Positions 53,377-61,790 of a DNA stretch of 64,000 bases are shown one piece after another. The first letter of the stretch is position 1. Each line of letters starts with the position of its first letter. The notes under the pieces were generated by a model. That model was not told where the DNA came from, ran no database searches, and was given only the letters and a program-made list of their open reading frames with translations. The translations under genes and the position numbers were made by a program. The DNA comes from Dickeya zeae NCPPB 2538. Lineage in GTDB: Bacteria; Pseudomonadota; Gammaproteobacteria; Enterobacterales; Enterobacteriaceae. The stretch spans positions 184,265 through 248,264 of the forward strand of contig NZ_CM001977.1 in NCBI RefSeq assembly GCF_000406165.1, in the 5' to 3' direction.

Positions 53377-54078
53377 ATGACAACGTTGAGCTGTACAGTA
53401 ATGTCGGTGGACGCTATCACCGATACGGTTTACCGGGTGCGCTTATTGCCATCGGCACCTTTTTCCTTCCGTGCCGGGCAATACCTGATGGTAGTTATGG
53501 ACGAACGTGACAAGCGCCCGTTCTCTATGGCTTCGACGCCTATTGAGCAAGAGTCTATTGAATTGCATATCGGTGCTTCTGAGATGAACCTGTATGCTAT
53601 GGCCGTGATGGATCGCATCCTAAAGGAAAAGTCACTGGTGGTTGATATTCCCCATGGCGATGCCTGGTTGCGTGAAGATAGCGACCGGCCGTTGATTTTG
53701 ATCGCGGGTGGGACAGGTTTTTCTTACGTGCGCTCGATTTTACTGACGGTGCTGGCTCGCCAGCCAGAGCGTCAGGTTTCCGTCTATTGGGGCGGGCGAG
53801 AACTGCGTCATTTATACGATTTGGGCGAGTTGCAGTCGCTGGCTCAGGTGCATACCAACCTGAACGTGATCCCGGTCGTTGAACAGCCTGACGAACAGTG
53901 GCATGGCCGTTCTGGTACCGTGTTAAGCGCTGTGCTCCAGGATTTCGGTACACTAGCCTCGCACGATATTTACATCGCAGGGCGTTTTGAAATGGCAAAA
54001 ATCGCCCGTGAGCGTTTTTGTAATGAACGTGGCGCCCAGCCTGCGCACATGTTCAGCGACGCGTTTTCCTTCATCTGA
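53377..54078 (+). CDS. fre: NAD(P)H-flavin reductase
   Basis: Reduces free riboflavin/FMN/FAD with NAD(P)H, supplying reduced flavin to other enzymes (possibly UbiX/UbiD chemistry). It has 233 residues, the E. coli length. FRAGQYLMVVMDERDKRPFSMAS is the flavin-binding ferredoxin-reductase motif, LIAGGTGFSYVRSIL binds the nicotinamide nucleotide, and YIAGRFEMAKIARERF lies near the C-terminus. The start at 53377 follows AGAGGGAT. It is likely co-transcribed with ubiD. Confidence 0.96.
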   Translation: MTTLSCTVMSVDAITDTVYRVRLLPSAPFSFRAGQYLMVVMDERDKRPFSMASTPIEQESIELHIGASEMNLYAMAVMDRILKEKSLVVDIPHGDAWLREDSDRPLILIAGGTGFSYVRSILLTVLARQPERQVSVYWGGRELRHLYDLGELQSLAQVHTNLNVIPVVEQPDEQWHGRSGTVLSAVLQDFGTLASHDIYIAGRFEMAKIARERFCNERGAQPAHMFSDAFSFI

Positions 54079-54097
54079 TCCTGTCTGCTGTTCCTTC

Positions 54098-54145
54098 GTG
54101 GCCGGGTTGTTGTACCCGGCCACGTTGTCCTGCCCTTCGGCAGGA
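54098..54145. terminator. Two stacked hairpins between fre and the CoA-disulfide reductase gene
   Basis: GTGGCCGGGT-TGTTGT-ACCCGGCCAC (54098-54123) and TCCTGCC-CTTC-GGCAGGA (54128-54145) are perfect stems in the 83-base gap between two convergent genes. Neither has a T-run, so they act at best as weak bidirectional terminators. Confidence 0.5.
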
Positions 54146-54161
54146 TACCGGTACGGGTTGT

Positions 54162-55835
54162 TTACTGAGCTACGGTTGCCCGATAGGTGATAAAACCGCC
54201 GGACAGATTACGGGCGCGAAAGCCGCGTTGGGTAAGCAGGCGGTAGGCAACATGGCCACGCAGACCAGACTGACAGCCAATCAGAATTTCTTTGTCGGCG
54301 GGCAGTTCCTGTAAGCGTTGGCGCAGCGTATCCAGCGGAATGTGCAACGCATCCGGGTATTCACCATGAAGGCGCAGCTCTTGTGCGGTGCGTATATCGA
54401 GCAGGCACTGCGTTGCCGGGTCAAGATGGGTGATGTCTTCAGGGTGGCAGATAGCCGTGTCGCCTTGCAGCACATTGTTGGCCAGCATGCCTGCCTGATT
54501 GACCACATCGCGCGCGCTGTTAAAGGGCGGAGCATAGGTCAGCTCCAGATCTTCCAGACTCTGCACCGTCAACCCTGCCCGCTGTGCGACGGCAATCACA
54601 TCGATACGTTTATCAACACCCGCTTTTCCCACCGCCTGTGCACCGAGAATGGCACCGGTATCGGGAGTAAACAGGAGCTTCAATGACACCATGCTGGCAC
54701 CGGGATAGTAGCTTGCGTGGTCTGCCGCATGGACATGTACTTTCTGATAGGCTATCCCTGCTCGTTGCAGCGCTTTCTCGTTCATTCCTACACAGCCGAC
54801 CGTATAGTCAAAGACCTTGCAGATGGCGGTGCCCTGGGTCCGGTGGTATCGGTGTTCCCGACCTAGCATGTTATCGGCAGCGATTCGTCCCTGCCTATTG
54901 GCTGGCCCGGCTAGCGGAAATAGGGCTGGAGTGGCGTTTACCCAGTCAGGGGTTTCTACCGCGTCGCCAACAGCATAAATATGTTCGTTTGATGTCTGCA
55001 TCCGCTCATTGACCTGAATACCGCCGCGTGCGCCAAGGCGTAATCCGGCTGCCTGGGCTAACTGGGCTTCCGGTTTGACGCCAATTGCCATGAGCAGCAT
55101 ACCGGTTGTCCGCTGCTGGCCGTCGGCCAGTGTCAGTTTCAGTCCGTGGGGATGGCCTGGGGTGGGTGAATCGCATGGCGTGATGGCCTGTAATCCTGCG
55201 CTCAGCAGTAATTCGACGCCATGCTGTCGTATAACCTGATGCAGCGGTGCCGCCATTTCCGGATCGACCGGTGCCATAACCTGTGAATCACGCTCCAGTA
55301 GTGTCACTGACAGGCCGCGATTCACCAGTGCTTCTGTCACTTCTAAGCCAATGAAACCACCACCAGCGACGGTCACCTGCTGAATGTCATGCTGTTGCAG
55401 GTGGGTCAGAATCCGGTCCATATCGGTGAGGGTACGCAGGGTAAAGACACCGGGCAGGTCGATACCCGGTAGCGGCGGTTTTATCGGGCTGGCACCGGGG
55501 CTTAGCAGTAGTTTGTCGTAGTGTTCAGTGTAGACCCGGTTATCAGCCAGACTGGCGATTTGCAGGGTGCGAGTGGTTGGGTCGATGCTCAACACGTCAT
55601 GCTGTACCCGCACATCAATGTTAAAGCGCTCGGCGAAGTCCGCCGGGGTTTTCAGCACCAGAGCTGCGCGGTCGGGTATGTCGCCACCGATATGATAAGG
55701 CAGTCCACAGTTGGCGAATGATACGTAAGGGCCGCGTTCCAGCATGATGATTTCTGCCGATTCCGACAACCGCCGGGCTCTGACAGCGGCGGAAGCGCCG
55801 CCAGCCACACCACCGATAATGATAATTCTGGTCAT
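54162..55835 (-). CDS. CoA-disulfide reductase-like flavoprotein with C-terminal rhodanese domain
   Basis: 557 residues. The N-terminal FAD/NAD(P) oxidoreductase (RIIIIGGVAGGASAAVRARR) has catalytic Cys43 in YVSFANCGLPYHIGG. The NAD-binding motif is VAGGGFIGLEVTEALVNRG, followed by a dimerisation domain (about 330-450). The last about 100 residues form a rhodanese domain with active Cys about 521 in IGCQSGLRGH. Fusions of this type reduce CoA-disulfides or CoA/glutathione persulfides and polysulfide. The start at 55835 follows AGGAGT. It stands alone between fre and fadBA, where E. coli has no such gene. Confidence 0.86.
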   Translation of the reverse strand: MTRIIIIGGVAGGASAAVRARRLSESAEIIMLERGPYVSFANCGLPYHIGGDIPDRAALVLKTPADFAERFNIDVRVQHDVLSIDPTTRTLQIASLADNRVYTEHYDKLLLSPGASPIKPPLPGIDLPGVFTLRTLTDMDRILTHLQQHDIQQVTVAGGGFIGLEVTEALVNRGLSVTLLERDSQVMAPVDPEMAAPLHQVIRQHGVELLLSAGLQAITPCDSPTPGHPHGLKLTLADGQQRTTGMLLMAIGVKPEAQLAQAAGLRLGARGGIQVNERMQTSNEHIYAVGDAVETPDWVNATPALFPLAGPANRQGRIAADNMLGREHRYHRTQGTAICKVFDYTVGCVGMNEKALQRAGIAYQKVHVHAADHASYYPGASMVSLKLLFTPDTGAILGAQAVGKAGVDKRIDVIAVAQRAGLTVQSLEDLELTYAPPFNSARDVVNQAGMLANNVLQGDTAICHPEDITHLDPATQCLLDIRTAQELRLHGEYPDALHIPLDTLRQRLQELPADKEILIGCQSGLRGHVAYRLLTQRGFRARNLSGGFITYRATVAQ

Positions 55836-55919
55836 GAATAACTCCTCAAAACGTAAGGGGGGACGAGATCCGGCAGTGATGTCAGGGTTACGTGGTTTGG
55901 TTGAATACATTATCTAATT

Positions 55920-55945
55920 ATATATTGTATAAAATCATATATTGT
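55920..55945 (-). promoter_or_regulatory. AT-rich repeated promoter region of the CoA-disulfide reductase gene
   Basis: ATATATTGT occurs twice as direct repeats (55920-55928 and 55937-55945), 17 bases apart, in a very AT-rich stretch about 85-110 bases upstream of the start codon. On the minus strand a perfect TATAAT sits at the gene-proximal repeat. Repeats overlapping a -10 suggest a dedicated repressor site; the regulator is not identified. The stretch from here to the fadA hairpin (55946-56169) shows no gene. Confidence 0.45.
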
Positions 55946-56169
55946 TTTGCGCAAGTAAGAAAAAGTCACTTTATGACGCAGGCAGGTGTGGCGATAGGCG
56001 GTAAATGACGCCGGAAGCCGCACGTGGCGCGGCAGCTATGGCGAATGATCGTGGTGATGCCGTGGTGGTATTTTTGTGGGCCCGTTATTTTTGTTGACCC
56101 ATAGTAGAGCGGCGTATGTCTGACGACTTTTTCTGTTCTTTCAGAGGAAGCCTGACTCGTTCAGGATAA

Positions 56170-56197
56170 CCCCGTCGGCCCAACGATGCCGACGGGG
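56170..56197 (-). terminator. Hairpin after fadA
   Basis: CCCCGTCGGC and GCCGACGGGG form a perfect 10-bp stem with an 8-base loop, 58 bases past the fadA stop. Only TT follows on the minus strand. Confidence 0.55.
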
Positions 56198-56254
56198 GAG
56201 GCGATAGCGATGAAGAGCAGGCATTGATAGCTGGGGGACATCAATACGGGCGCG

Positions 56255-57418
56255 TTATACCCGCTCCAGCACTGTGGCGATACCCTGACCCAGACCGATA
56301 CACATGGTCGCCACACCGAATTCTACGTCTCGCTGCTCCATCAAATTGATGAGCGTAGTGATAATGCGCGCACCGGAGCACCCCAGCGGATGGCCCAACG
56401 CAATCGCACCGCCATTCAGGTTGACTTTATCATCCAGGCTATCCATCAATCCTAATGCCTTGATACAGGGCAGCGTTTGGGCGGCAAACGCTTCATTGAG
56501 TTCAAACAGACCAATATCGCTCAGAGAAAGGCCTGCCCGTTGTAGCGCTTTTTGGGTCGCGGGTACCGGACCGAAACCCATCACAGAAGGATCACAGCCG
56601 ACGACCGCCATCGCTCGTACACGAACCCGTGGCGTTAACCCCAACGCCAGCGCACGGGATTCACTCATCACCAGCAGCGCGGCGGCACCATCCGACAGTG
56701 CCGATGAGCTACCGGCTGTGACCGTACCGTTCACCGGGTCAAAGGCCGGGCGCAGAGCTGCCAGAGCGTCGAAACTTGTGTCCGCCCTGACGACTTCGTC
56801 GTAGTCAAAAGGATGTAACGCGCCGTCGGCGTTATGGCCGGTTGTGGGGATAATTTCATGGCGAAATGCACCGGACTGGGTCGCCGCCCAGGCACGTTGG
56901 TGTGAGCGGGCGGCGAAAGCGTCCTGCATTTCACGACTGATGTGGTGCTGGCGTGCCAGTAGCTCTGCCGTCAGCCCCATCATCGCTGCGGCTTTCGCGA
57001 TGTTTTTGCCAAGGCCGGGGTGAAAATCAACACCGTGGCTCATCGGCACATGTCCCATATGCTCGACGCCGCCGACCAGACACACATCAGCATCACCCGT
57101 CATGATGGTTCGTGCCGCGTCGTGCAACGCCTGCATGGATGAACCGCACAGACGATTGACGGTGACGGCGGGTACCGAATGGGGAATTTCGGCCAGTAAT
57201 GCGGCATTACGCCCCACATTGAAGCCTTGCTCTAGCGTCTGTTGCACGCATCCCCAGTAGATGTCGTCGATTTTATCCGCTTCCAGCGCCGGGGTACGGC
57301 TCAGCAGGCTGCGCATCAAATGCGCGGACAGGGTTTCAGCCCGAACCTGACGAAACGCACCACCTTTGGATCGACCCATCGGGGTGCGCACTGCATCAAC
57401 AATCACTGCATTTTCCAT
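56255..57418 (-). CDS. fadA: 3-ketoacyl-CoA thiolase
   Basis: Final step of fatty-acid beta-oxidation: thiolytic cleavage of 3-ketoacyl-CoA. It has 387 residues, as in E. coli. The nucleophile Cys91 is in VNRLCGSSMQALHDA, the catalytic His in GGAIALGHPLGCSGAR, and the second Cys in TMCIGLGQGIA. It is the beta subunit of the FadB2A2 complex and lies 12 bases downstream of fadB in the same operon. Confidence 0.97.
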   Translation of the reverse strand: MENAVIVDAVRTPMGRSKGGAFRQVRAETLSAHLMRSLLSRTPALEADKIDDIYWGCVQQTLEQGFNVGRNAALLAEIPHSVPAVTVNRLCGSSMQALHDAARTIMTGDADVCLVGGVEHMGHVPMSHGVDFHPGLGKNIAKAAAMMGLTAELLARQHHISREMQDAFAARSHQRAWAATQSGAFRHEIIPTTGHNADGALHPFDYDEVVRADTSFDALAALRPAFDPVNGTVTAGSSSALSDGAAALLVMSESRALALGLTPRVRVRAMAVVGCDPSVMGFGPVPATQKALQRAGLSLSDIGLFELNEAFAAQTLPCIKALGLMDSLDDKVNLNGGAIALGHPLGCSGARIITTLINLMEQRDVEFGVATMCIGLGQGIATVLERV

Positions 57419-57430
57419 CGTCGTGCGTCC

Positions 57431-59620
57431 TTATGCCGGTTGGTGAAGAGACAGGTCGGCGTGAGGTTCAACCGCCGGGTAGTAGCGCTGCTGGTGTCGT
57501 GCCATCTGCAACAGGCTTTCCGGTATGGCGTAGAGTGGCCCCAGCGACGCCAGCGATTGGGCAATGTCCACATAGTGCTGGCTGCCCAGCGTGTCCAGAT
57601 AACGGCAGGCACCGCCATGGAACGGTGGAAAGCCCAGCCCGTAAAGCAGAGCCATATCGGCTTCCGCCGGCGTGGCGACGATCCCCTCTTCCAAGCAACG
57701 TGCGACTTCGTTGAGCATTGGCACCATCAGGCGATGGATAATCTCTTGCGCGCTGAAGGTTCGCTTCGACTCGCAGACAGCATCCAGCAAGATATCGGTC
57801 TGTTCGTCCTGCTCCCGGCGTGGTTTGCCTTTCGCATCCGGGCTGTAACGGTAGAAACCAGCCCCGCTTTTCTGACCTAAACGCTGATGTTCCACCAAGA
57901 CATCGACCGAGTCGCGGTAGGTTTTTGCCATGCGCTGCGGAAAACCTGCCGACATCACTGCCTGTGCATGGTGGGCGGTATCCAGCCCGACCACGTCCAG
58001 CAGGTAAGCCGGTCCCATCGGCCAGCCGAACTGTTTTTCCATCACGGCATCGATATCGCGGAAATCCGCACCGTCGCGCAATAGCAAACAGAACGCGGCG
58101 ATATAAGGGAACAGCACACGGTTGACGAAAAATCCCGGGCAGTCATTCACCACTATCGGGGTTTTCCCTATTTTGGAGGCATAAGCGACTACGCGAGCCA
58201 ACGTTTTCTCATCGGTCTGGGGGCCGCGAATCACTTCCACCAGCGGCATCCGGTGTACCGGGTTGAAAAAATGCATGCCGCAGAAATTTTGTGGTCGCTG
58301 CAAGGAAGCGGCTAATTGCCCGATGGGAATGGTCGAGGTATTGGAAACGATCAACGTCTGTTCACTGACACAGGCCTCAACATCGGCCAGTACCCTGGCT
58401 TTTATTTGTGGGTTTTCCACCACCGCTTCGATAACCAGGTCAGCTTGCTCCAGCCCATTGTTATTCAATGTCGGGTGGATACGAGCCAGTATGCCCATCA
58501 TGCTCATGGCATCGAGCTTGCCGCGCTGTAGCTGTGCATTCAGTAGCTTGGCGGCCTCCTCCATCCCTAACGTCAGTGCTTTCTCGTTGATATCTTTCAT
58601 CCATACCGGCACCCCTTTGCGTGCCGACTGACAGGCAATACCGCCGCCCATGATCCCGGCACCGAGCACGGCAACGAGTGCTGGTGGCAATGCGTCGCCC
58701 GCCCATTTTTTTGCTGTGTTTTTTACCGCTTGTTCGTTCAGGAAGACACCGACCAACGCATACGCCGCTGTGGTTTGAGTCAGCGTAACGAAATTGTCGG
58801 TTTCCAGCTTCAGTGCGGCGTCACGCTCTAATCTGGCAGCGGCTTCAATGGTTTTGAGCGCCGTCATAGGCGCAGGGTAGTGAGGGCCTGCTGATTGCTG
58901 CACCAGTGCGCTGGCGGTAGCGAAACTCATGGTTGCCTCGGTGCGATTAAGCCGTAGCGGCGCTTGTTTCTGGCGGCGACGGGCTCGCCAGTCAAGTTTA
59001 TCCTCCGCCGCCAGACGCAACATATGCAATGCTGACGGCAGCAGCTTGTCGCTGCTGGTGACCGCATCAATTAACCCGACTTTCAGGGCCTCGTCGGCAG
59101 ACAGATCTTTACCCGCGGTGATGATTTCCAGCGCACCGTCGGCACCCAGCAGTCGTGGTAACCGAACCGTGCCGCCAAACCCCGGCATGATCCCTAGTTT
59201 CACTTCCGGCAGGCCAATGCGAACGTCGGGTGTCGCTAGGCGGAAATCGGTCGCCAGCACACATTCGCACCCTCCGCCCAGCGCATAACCGTTGATGGCG
59301 GAAAGCGTCGGCACCGGCAAGTCTTCCAGTTGGCTGAAAATGGCGTTGGCGTCGGTCAGCCACTGATGAAGGGTTTCTGGCGGTGCGGCGAACAATGACA
59401 AAAATTCGGTGATGTCCGCTCCGGCAATAAACGCGGGTTTGTCCGAGCGCAGCAACAGGGCGTGAAGCGAAGTATGTTTCGTCAGGTGATTCAGGGCTTC
59501 GCCAAGACTGGCTACCGTACGGGTGTCCAGCTTATTGACGCTGCCAGGCGCAGCAAAAACCAGTTCGGCAATGCCGTCTTCCAGCCAGTTGAGGTACAGC
59601 GTGTCGCCTTGATAGATCAT
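57431..59620 (-). CDS. fadB: Fatty acid oxidation complex alpha subunit
   Basis: A multifunctional 729-residue protein, identical in length to E. coli FadB. The N-terminal enoyl-CoA hydratase/isomerase domain (about 1-190) has GGCECVLATDFRLA and GLPEVKLGIMPGFGGT with the two catalytic Glu. The C-terminal 3-hydroxyacyl-CoA dehydrogenase (about 310-729) has VLGAGIMGGGIACQSARKG and the catalytic His in HFFNPVHRMPLVEVI. The start at 59620 follows GGAG; a GTG four codons earlier overlaps that site. A FadR operator lies 23 bases upstream. Confidence 0.97.
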   Translation of the reverse strand: MIYQGDTLYLNWLEDGIAELVFAAPGSVNKLDTRTVASLGEALNHLTKHTSLHALLLRSDKPAFIAGADITEFLSLFAAPPETLHQWLTDANAIFSQLEDLPVPTLSAINGYALGGGCECVLATDFRLATPDVRIGLPEVKLGIMPGFGGTVRLPRLLGADGALEIITAGKDLSADEALKVGLIDAVTSSDKLLPSALHMLRLAAEDKLDWRARRRQKQAPLRLNRTEATMSFATASALVQQSAGPHYPAPMTALKTIEAAARLERDAALKLETDNFVTLTQTTAAYALVGVFLNEQAVKNTAKKWAGDALPPALVAVLGAGIMGGGIACQSARKGVPVWMKDINEKALTLGMEEAAKLLNAQLQRGKLDAMSMMGILARIHPTLNNNGLEQADLVIEAVVENPQIKARVLADVEACVSEQTLIVSNTSTIPIGQLAASLQRPQNFCGMHFFNPVHRMPLVEVIRGPQTDEKTLARVVAYASKIGKTPIVVNDCPGFFVNRVLFPYIAAFCLLLRDGADFRDIDAVMEKQFGWPMGPAYLLDVVGLDTAHHAQAVMSAGFPQRMAKTYRDSVDVLVEHQRLGQKSGAGFYRYSPDAKGKPRREQDEQTDILLDAVCESKRTFSAQEIIHRLMVPMLNEVARCLEEGIVATPAEADMALLYGLGFPPFHGGACRYLDTLGSQHYVDIAQSLASLGPLYAIPESLLQMARHQQRYYPAVEPHADLSLHQPA

Positions 59621-59643
59621 GGTGTTCTCCACTGTTATCCGTT

Positions 59644-59660
59644 ATCTGGTACGACCAGAT
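59644..59660. promoter_or_regulatory. FadR operator upstream of fadBA
   Basis: ATCTGGT-ACG-ACCAGAT is a perfect 17-base palindrome that fits the FadR consensus and, as I recall it, equals the E. coli fadB operator. FadR would repress fadBA until long-chain acyl-CoA releases it. Confidence 0.9.
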
Positions 59661-59804
59661 AGTGAAGAAAATTGTGGGTTTGATGTTAATGAAATGCAAA
59701 CGGTGCGTGAGGGATTTGCCGGGAGGATCACAGGCTGAGCAACGCTGCCGTCATCGGGGCGCTGTGTTACACTGGAAAACAGGTTGTTATCAATGGGGAT
59801 TATG

Positions 59805-61136
59805 ATGGAAACGCTGGCTTCTTTGTATCATCAACATGTGGCGACCCTGCAGCAACGCACGCAGGCAGTTCTGGCTCGGCATAATCTGGATGCCTTATTG
59901 ATCCACTCCGGTGAGTTGATGATGGCGTTTTTGGATGACCATGCCTATCCGTTCAAGGTCAATCCACAGTTTAAAGCCTGGCTGCCGGTGACGCAGGTGC
60001 CGAATTGCTGGTTGTGGGTGGATGGGGTCAATACGCCGAAGCTGTGGTTCTATTCCCCCGTTGATTACTGGCATAACGTGGCGTCAGTGCCGGATAGTTT
60101 TTGGACGACGTCGTTGGATATCCAGGTGCTGCGCAAGGCTGATGATATTGCGGCGCAACTGCCTGCTCAGCGTCAGCAGGTTGCCTATATCGGTTCCGCT
60201 CCACAACGCGCGCTAAGCCTGGGGATTACGCCGGAACACGTCAATCCGAAAGGCGTACTGGATTATCTGCATTACCACCGTGCCTACAAAACGGATTATG
60301 AACTGGCTTGTATGCGTGAAGCGCAGAAAACCGCGGTGGTTGGTCATCGTGCTGCTTACGAAGCCTTCCAGTCCGGTATGAGCGAGTTTGATATTAATCT
60401 GGCGTACCTGACCGCCACGGGGCACCGTGATACCGATGTGCCTTATGACAATATCGTTGCTCTTAACGACCATGCAGCGGTGCTGCACTACACCCAACTG
60501 GAACACCGTGTGCCAACGGAAATGCGCAGTTTCCTGCTGGATGCAGGCGCAGAGTATAACGGCTATGCGGCAGATATCACCCGCACTTACGCCGCTCAGC
60601 ATGACAATGAGTATGCGGCGTTGGTGAGGGACCTGAATCACGAGCAACTGGCGCTGATCGATACGATGAAAGCCGGGGTGCGTTATACCGATTACCATTT
60701 GCAGATGCATCACCGTGTTGCGTCGCTACTTAAACGTCATCAACTGGTGACCGGGTTGAGCGAAGAAGCGATGGTAGAGCAGGGGGTAACTTCGCCGTTC
60801 CTGCCGCATGGTCTGGGCCATCCGCTTGGCCTGCAGGTACATGATGTAGGCGGGTTTATGCAGGATGATACCGGCACTACGTTGCCTGCGCCGTCTGCAC
60901 ATCCCTATCTGCGCTGTACCCGTATTTTGGAACCGCGCATGGTGCTGACTATCGAACCGGGTATCTATTTCATCGATTCTCTGCTTGAACCCTGGCGTCA
61001 GGGTGAGTTGCGTCAGCATTTCAACTGGCAGAAACTGGATGCGTTACGTCCGTTTGGTGGTATCCGTATTGAAGACAATATCGTGGTCCATGACAAACGT
61101 ATTGAGAACTTAACGCGTGCGCTCGATCTGGCCTGA
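59805..61136 (+). CDS. pepQ: Xaa-Pro dipeptidase (proline dipeptidase)
   Basis: Cleaves Xaa-Pro dipeptides. It has 443 residues, the E. coli length, in the M24 pita-bread fold. The metal ligands are visible: Asp in DAGAEYNGYAADITRTY, His in HGLGHPLGLQVHDVGG, and Glu in LTIEPGIYFI and GGIRIEDNI. GGGGAT precedes the tandem ATGs at 59802/59805; the second gives the family N-terminus METLASLY. It is divergent from fadBA, and its stop overlaps the yigZ start. Confidence 0.96.
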   Translation: METLASLYHQHVATLQQRTQAVLARHNLDALLIHSGELMMAFLDDHAYPFKVNPQFKAWLPVTQVPNCWLWVDGVNTPKLWFYSPVDYWHNVASVPDSFWTTSLDIQVLRKADDIAAQLPAQRQQVAYIGSAPQRALSLGITPEHVNPKGVLDYLHYHRAYKTDYELACMREAQKTAVVGHRAAYEAFQSGMSEFDINLAYLTATGHRDTDVPYDNIVALNDHAAVLHYTQLEHRVPTEMRSFLLDAGAEYNGYAADITRTYAAQHDNEYAALVRDLNHEQLALIDTMKAGVRYTDYHLQMHHRVASLLKRHQLVTGLSEEAMVEQGVTSPFLPHGLGHPLGLQVHDVGGFMQDDTGTTLPAPSAHPYLRCTRILEPRMVLTIEPGIYFIDSLLEPWRQGELRQHFNWQKLDALRPFGGIRIEDNIVVHDKRIENLTRALDLA

Positions 61137-61750
61137 TGCAGTCATATCCAGTGCCTGCGGCGTCTGTCAGCGTCGATGAAGAGATTAAAAAGAGCCGTTT
61201 TATTACTCTGCTTGCACCCGCCTGTGGAGTGGAAGCGGCTCGATACGTTATTCAGCAGGCTCGCGAGCAGCATCCCTCGGCGGCTCACCATTGCTGGGCC
61301 TATGTCGCAGGTTCCCCTGTCGATTCTCAACAGCTCGGCTTTTCTGATGACGGAGAACCTTCGGGCACCGCAGGTAAACCAATGCTGGCCCAATTGATGG
61401 GGAGTGGCATCGGTGAAATCGTGGCGGTAGTAATACGGTATTATGGCGGTATCAGGTTGGGTACCGGTGGGCTGGTCAAGGCCTATGGCGGTGGCGTTCA
61501 GCAAGCGTTGAAACAACTGCCCGTTCAGCAGAAAGTGATGTATCAGAAATATCGATTGCAGTGCGACTATGCGTTGCTCCCACAGGTGGAGAGCGTGGTG
61601 CTGGCATTACAGGGGCTCATCGTCTCAACGGAGTACGCCGGTGACGTTACCCTCCAACTGGCGTTTCCGATAACGACAGTGGAAGAGGCAGCGCGGCGAC
61701 TACGCGATATTAGTCGTGGTGCGTTGCATTTGCAGTCAATTTCACAATAA
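61136..61750 (+). CDS. yigZ: IMPACT family protein YigZ
   Basis: A 204-residue protein with an N-terminal UPF0029/IMPACT domain (KKSRFITLLAPA, SDDGEPSGTAGKPML, VVIRYYGGIRLGTGGLVKAYGG) and a C-terminal DUF1949-type domain. The eukaryotic relative modulates Gcn2; the bacterial function is not known. The ATG overlaps the pepQ TGA by one base (TGATG), so translation is coupled. trkH follows 40 bases later. Confidence 0.95.
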   Translation: MQSYPVPAASVSVDEEIKKSRFITLLAPACGVEAARYVIQQAREQHPSAAHHCWAYVAGSPVDSQQLGFSDDGEPSGTAGKPMLAQLMGSGIGEIVAVVIRYYGGIRLGTGGLVKAYGGGVQQALKQLPVQQKVMYQKYRLQCDYALLPQVESVVLALQGLIVSTEYAGDVTLQLAFPITTVEEAARRLRDISRGALHLQSISQ

Positions 61751-61790
61751 TCCAGCACGTAATCTTGAACCATTAAAGGAAGGCTCCCTG

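Noticed and set aside
55998..56010. GGCGGTAAATG considered as an RfaH ops element
   Set aside because: Only the first seven bases match GGCGGTAGCGTG, and it lies in a gap between fadA and an unrelated gene.
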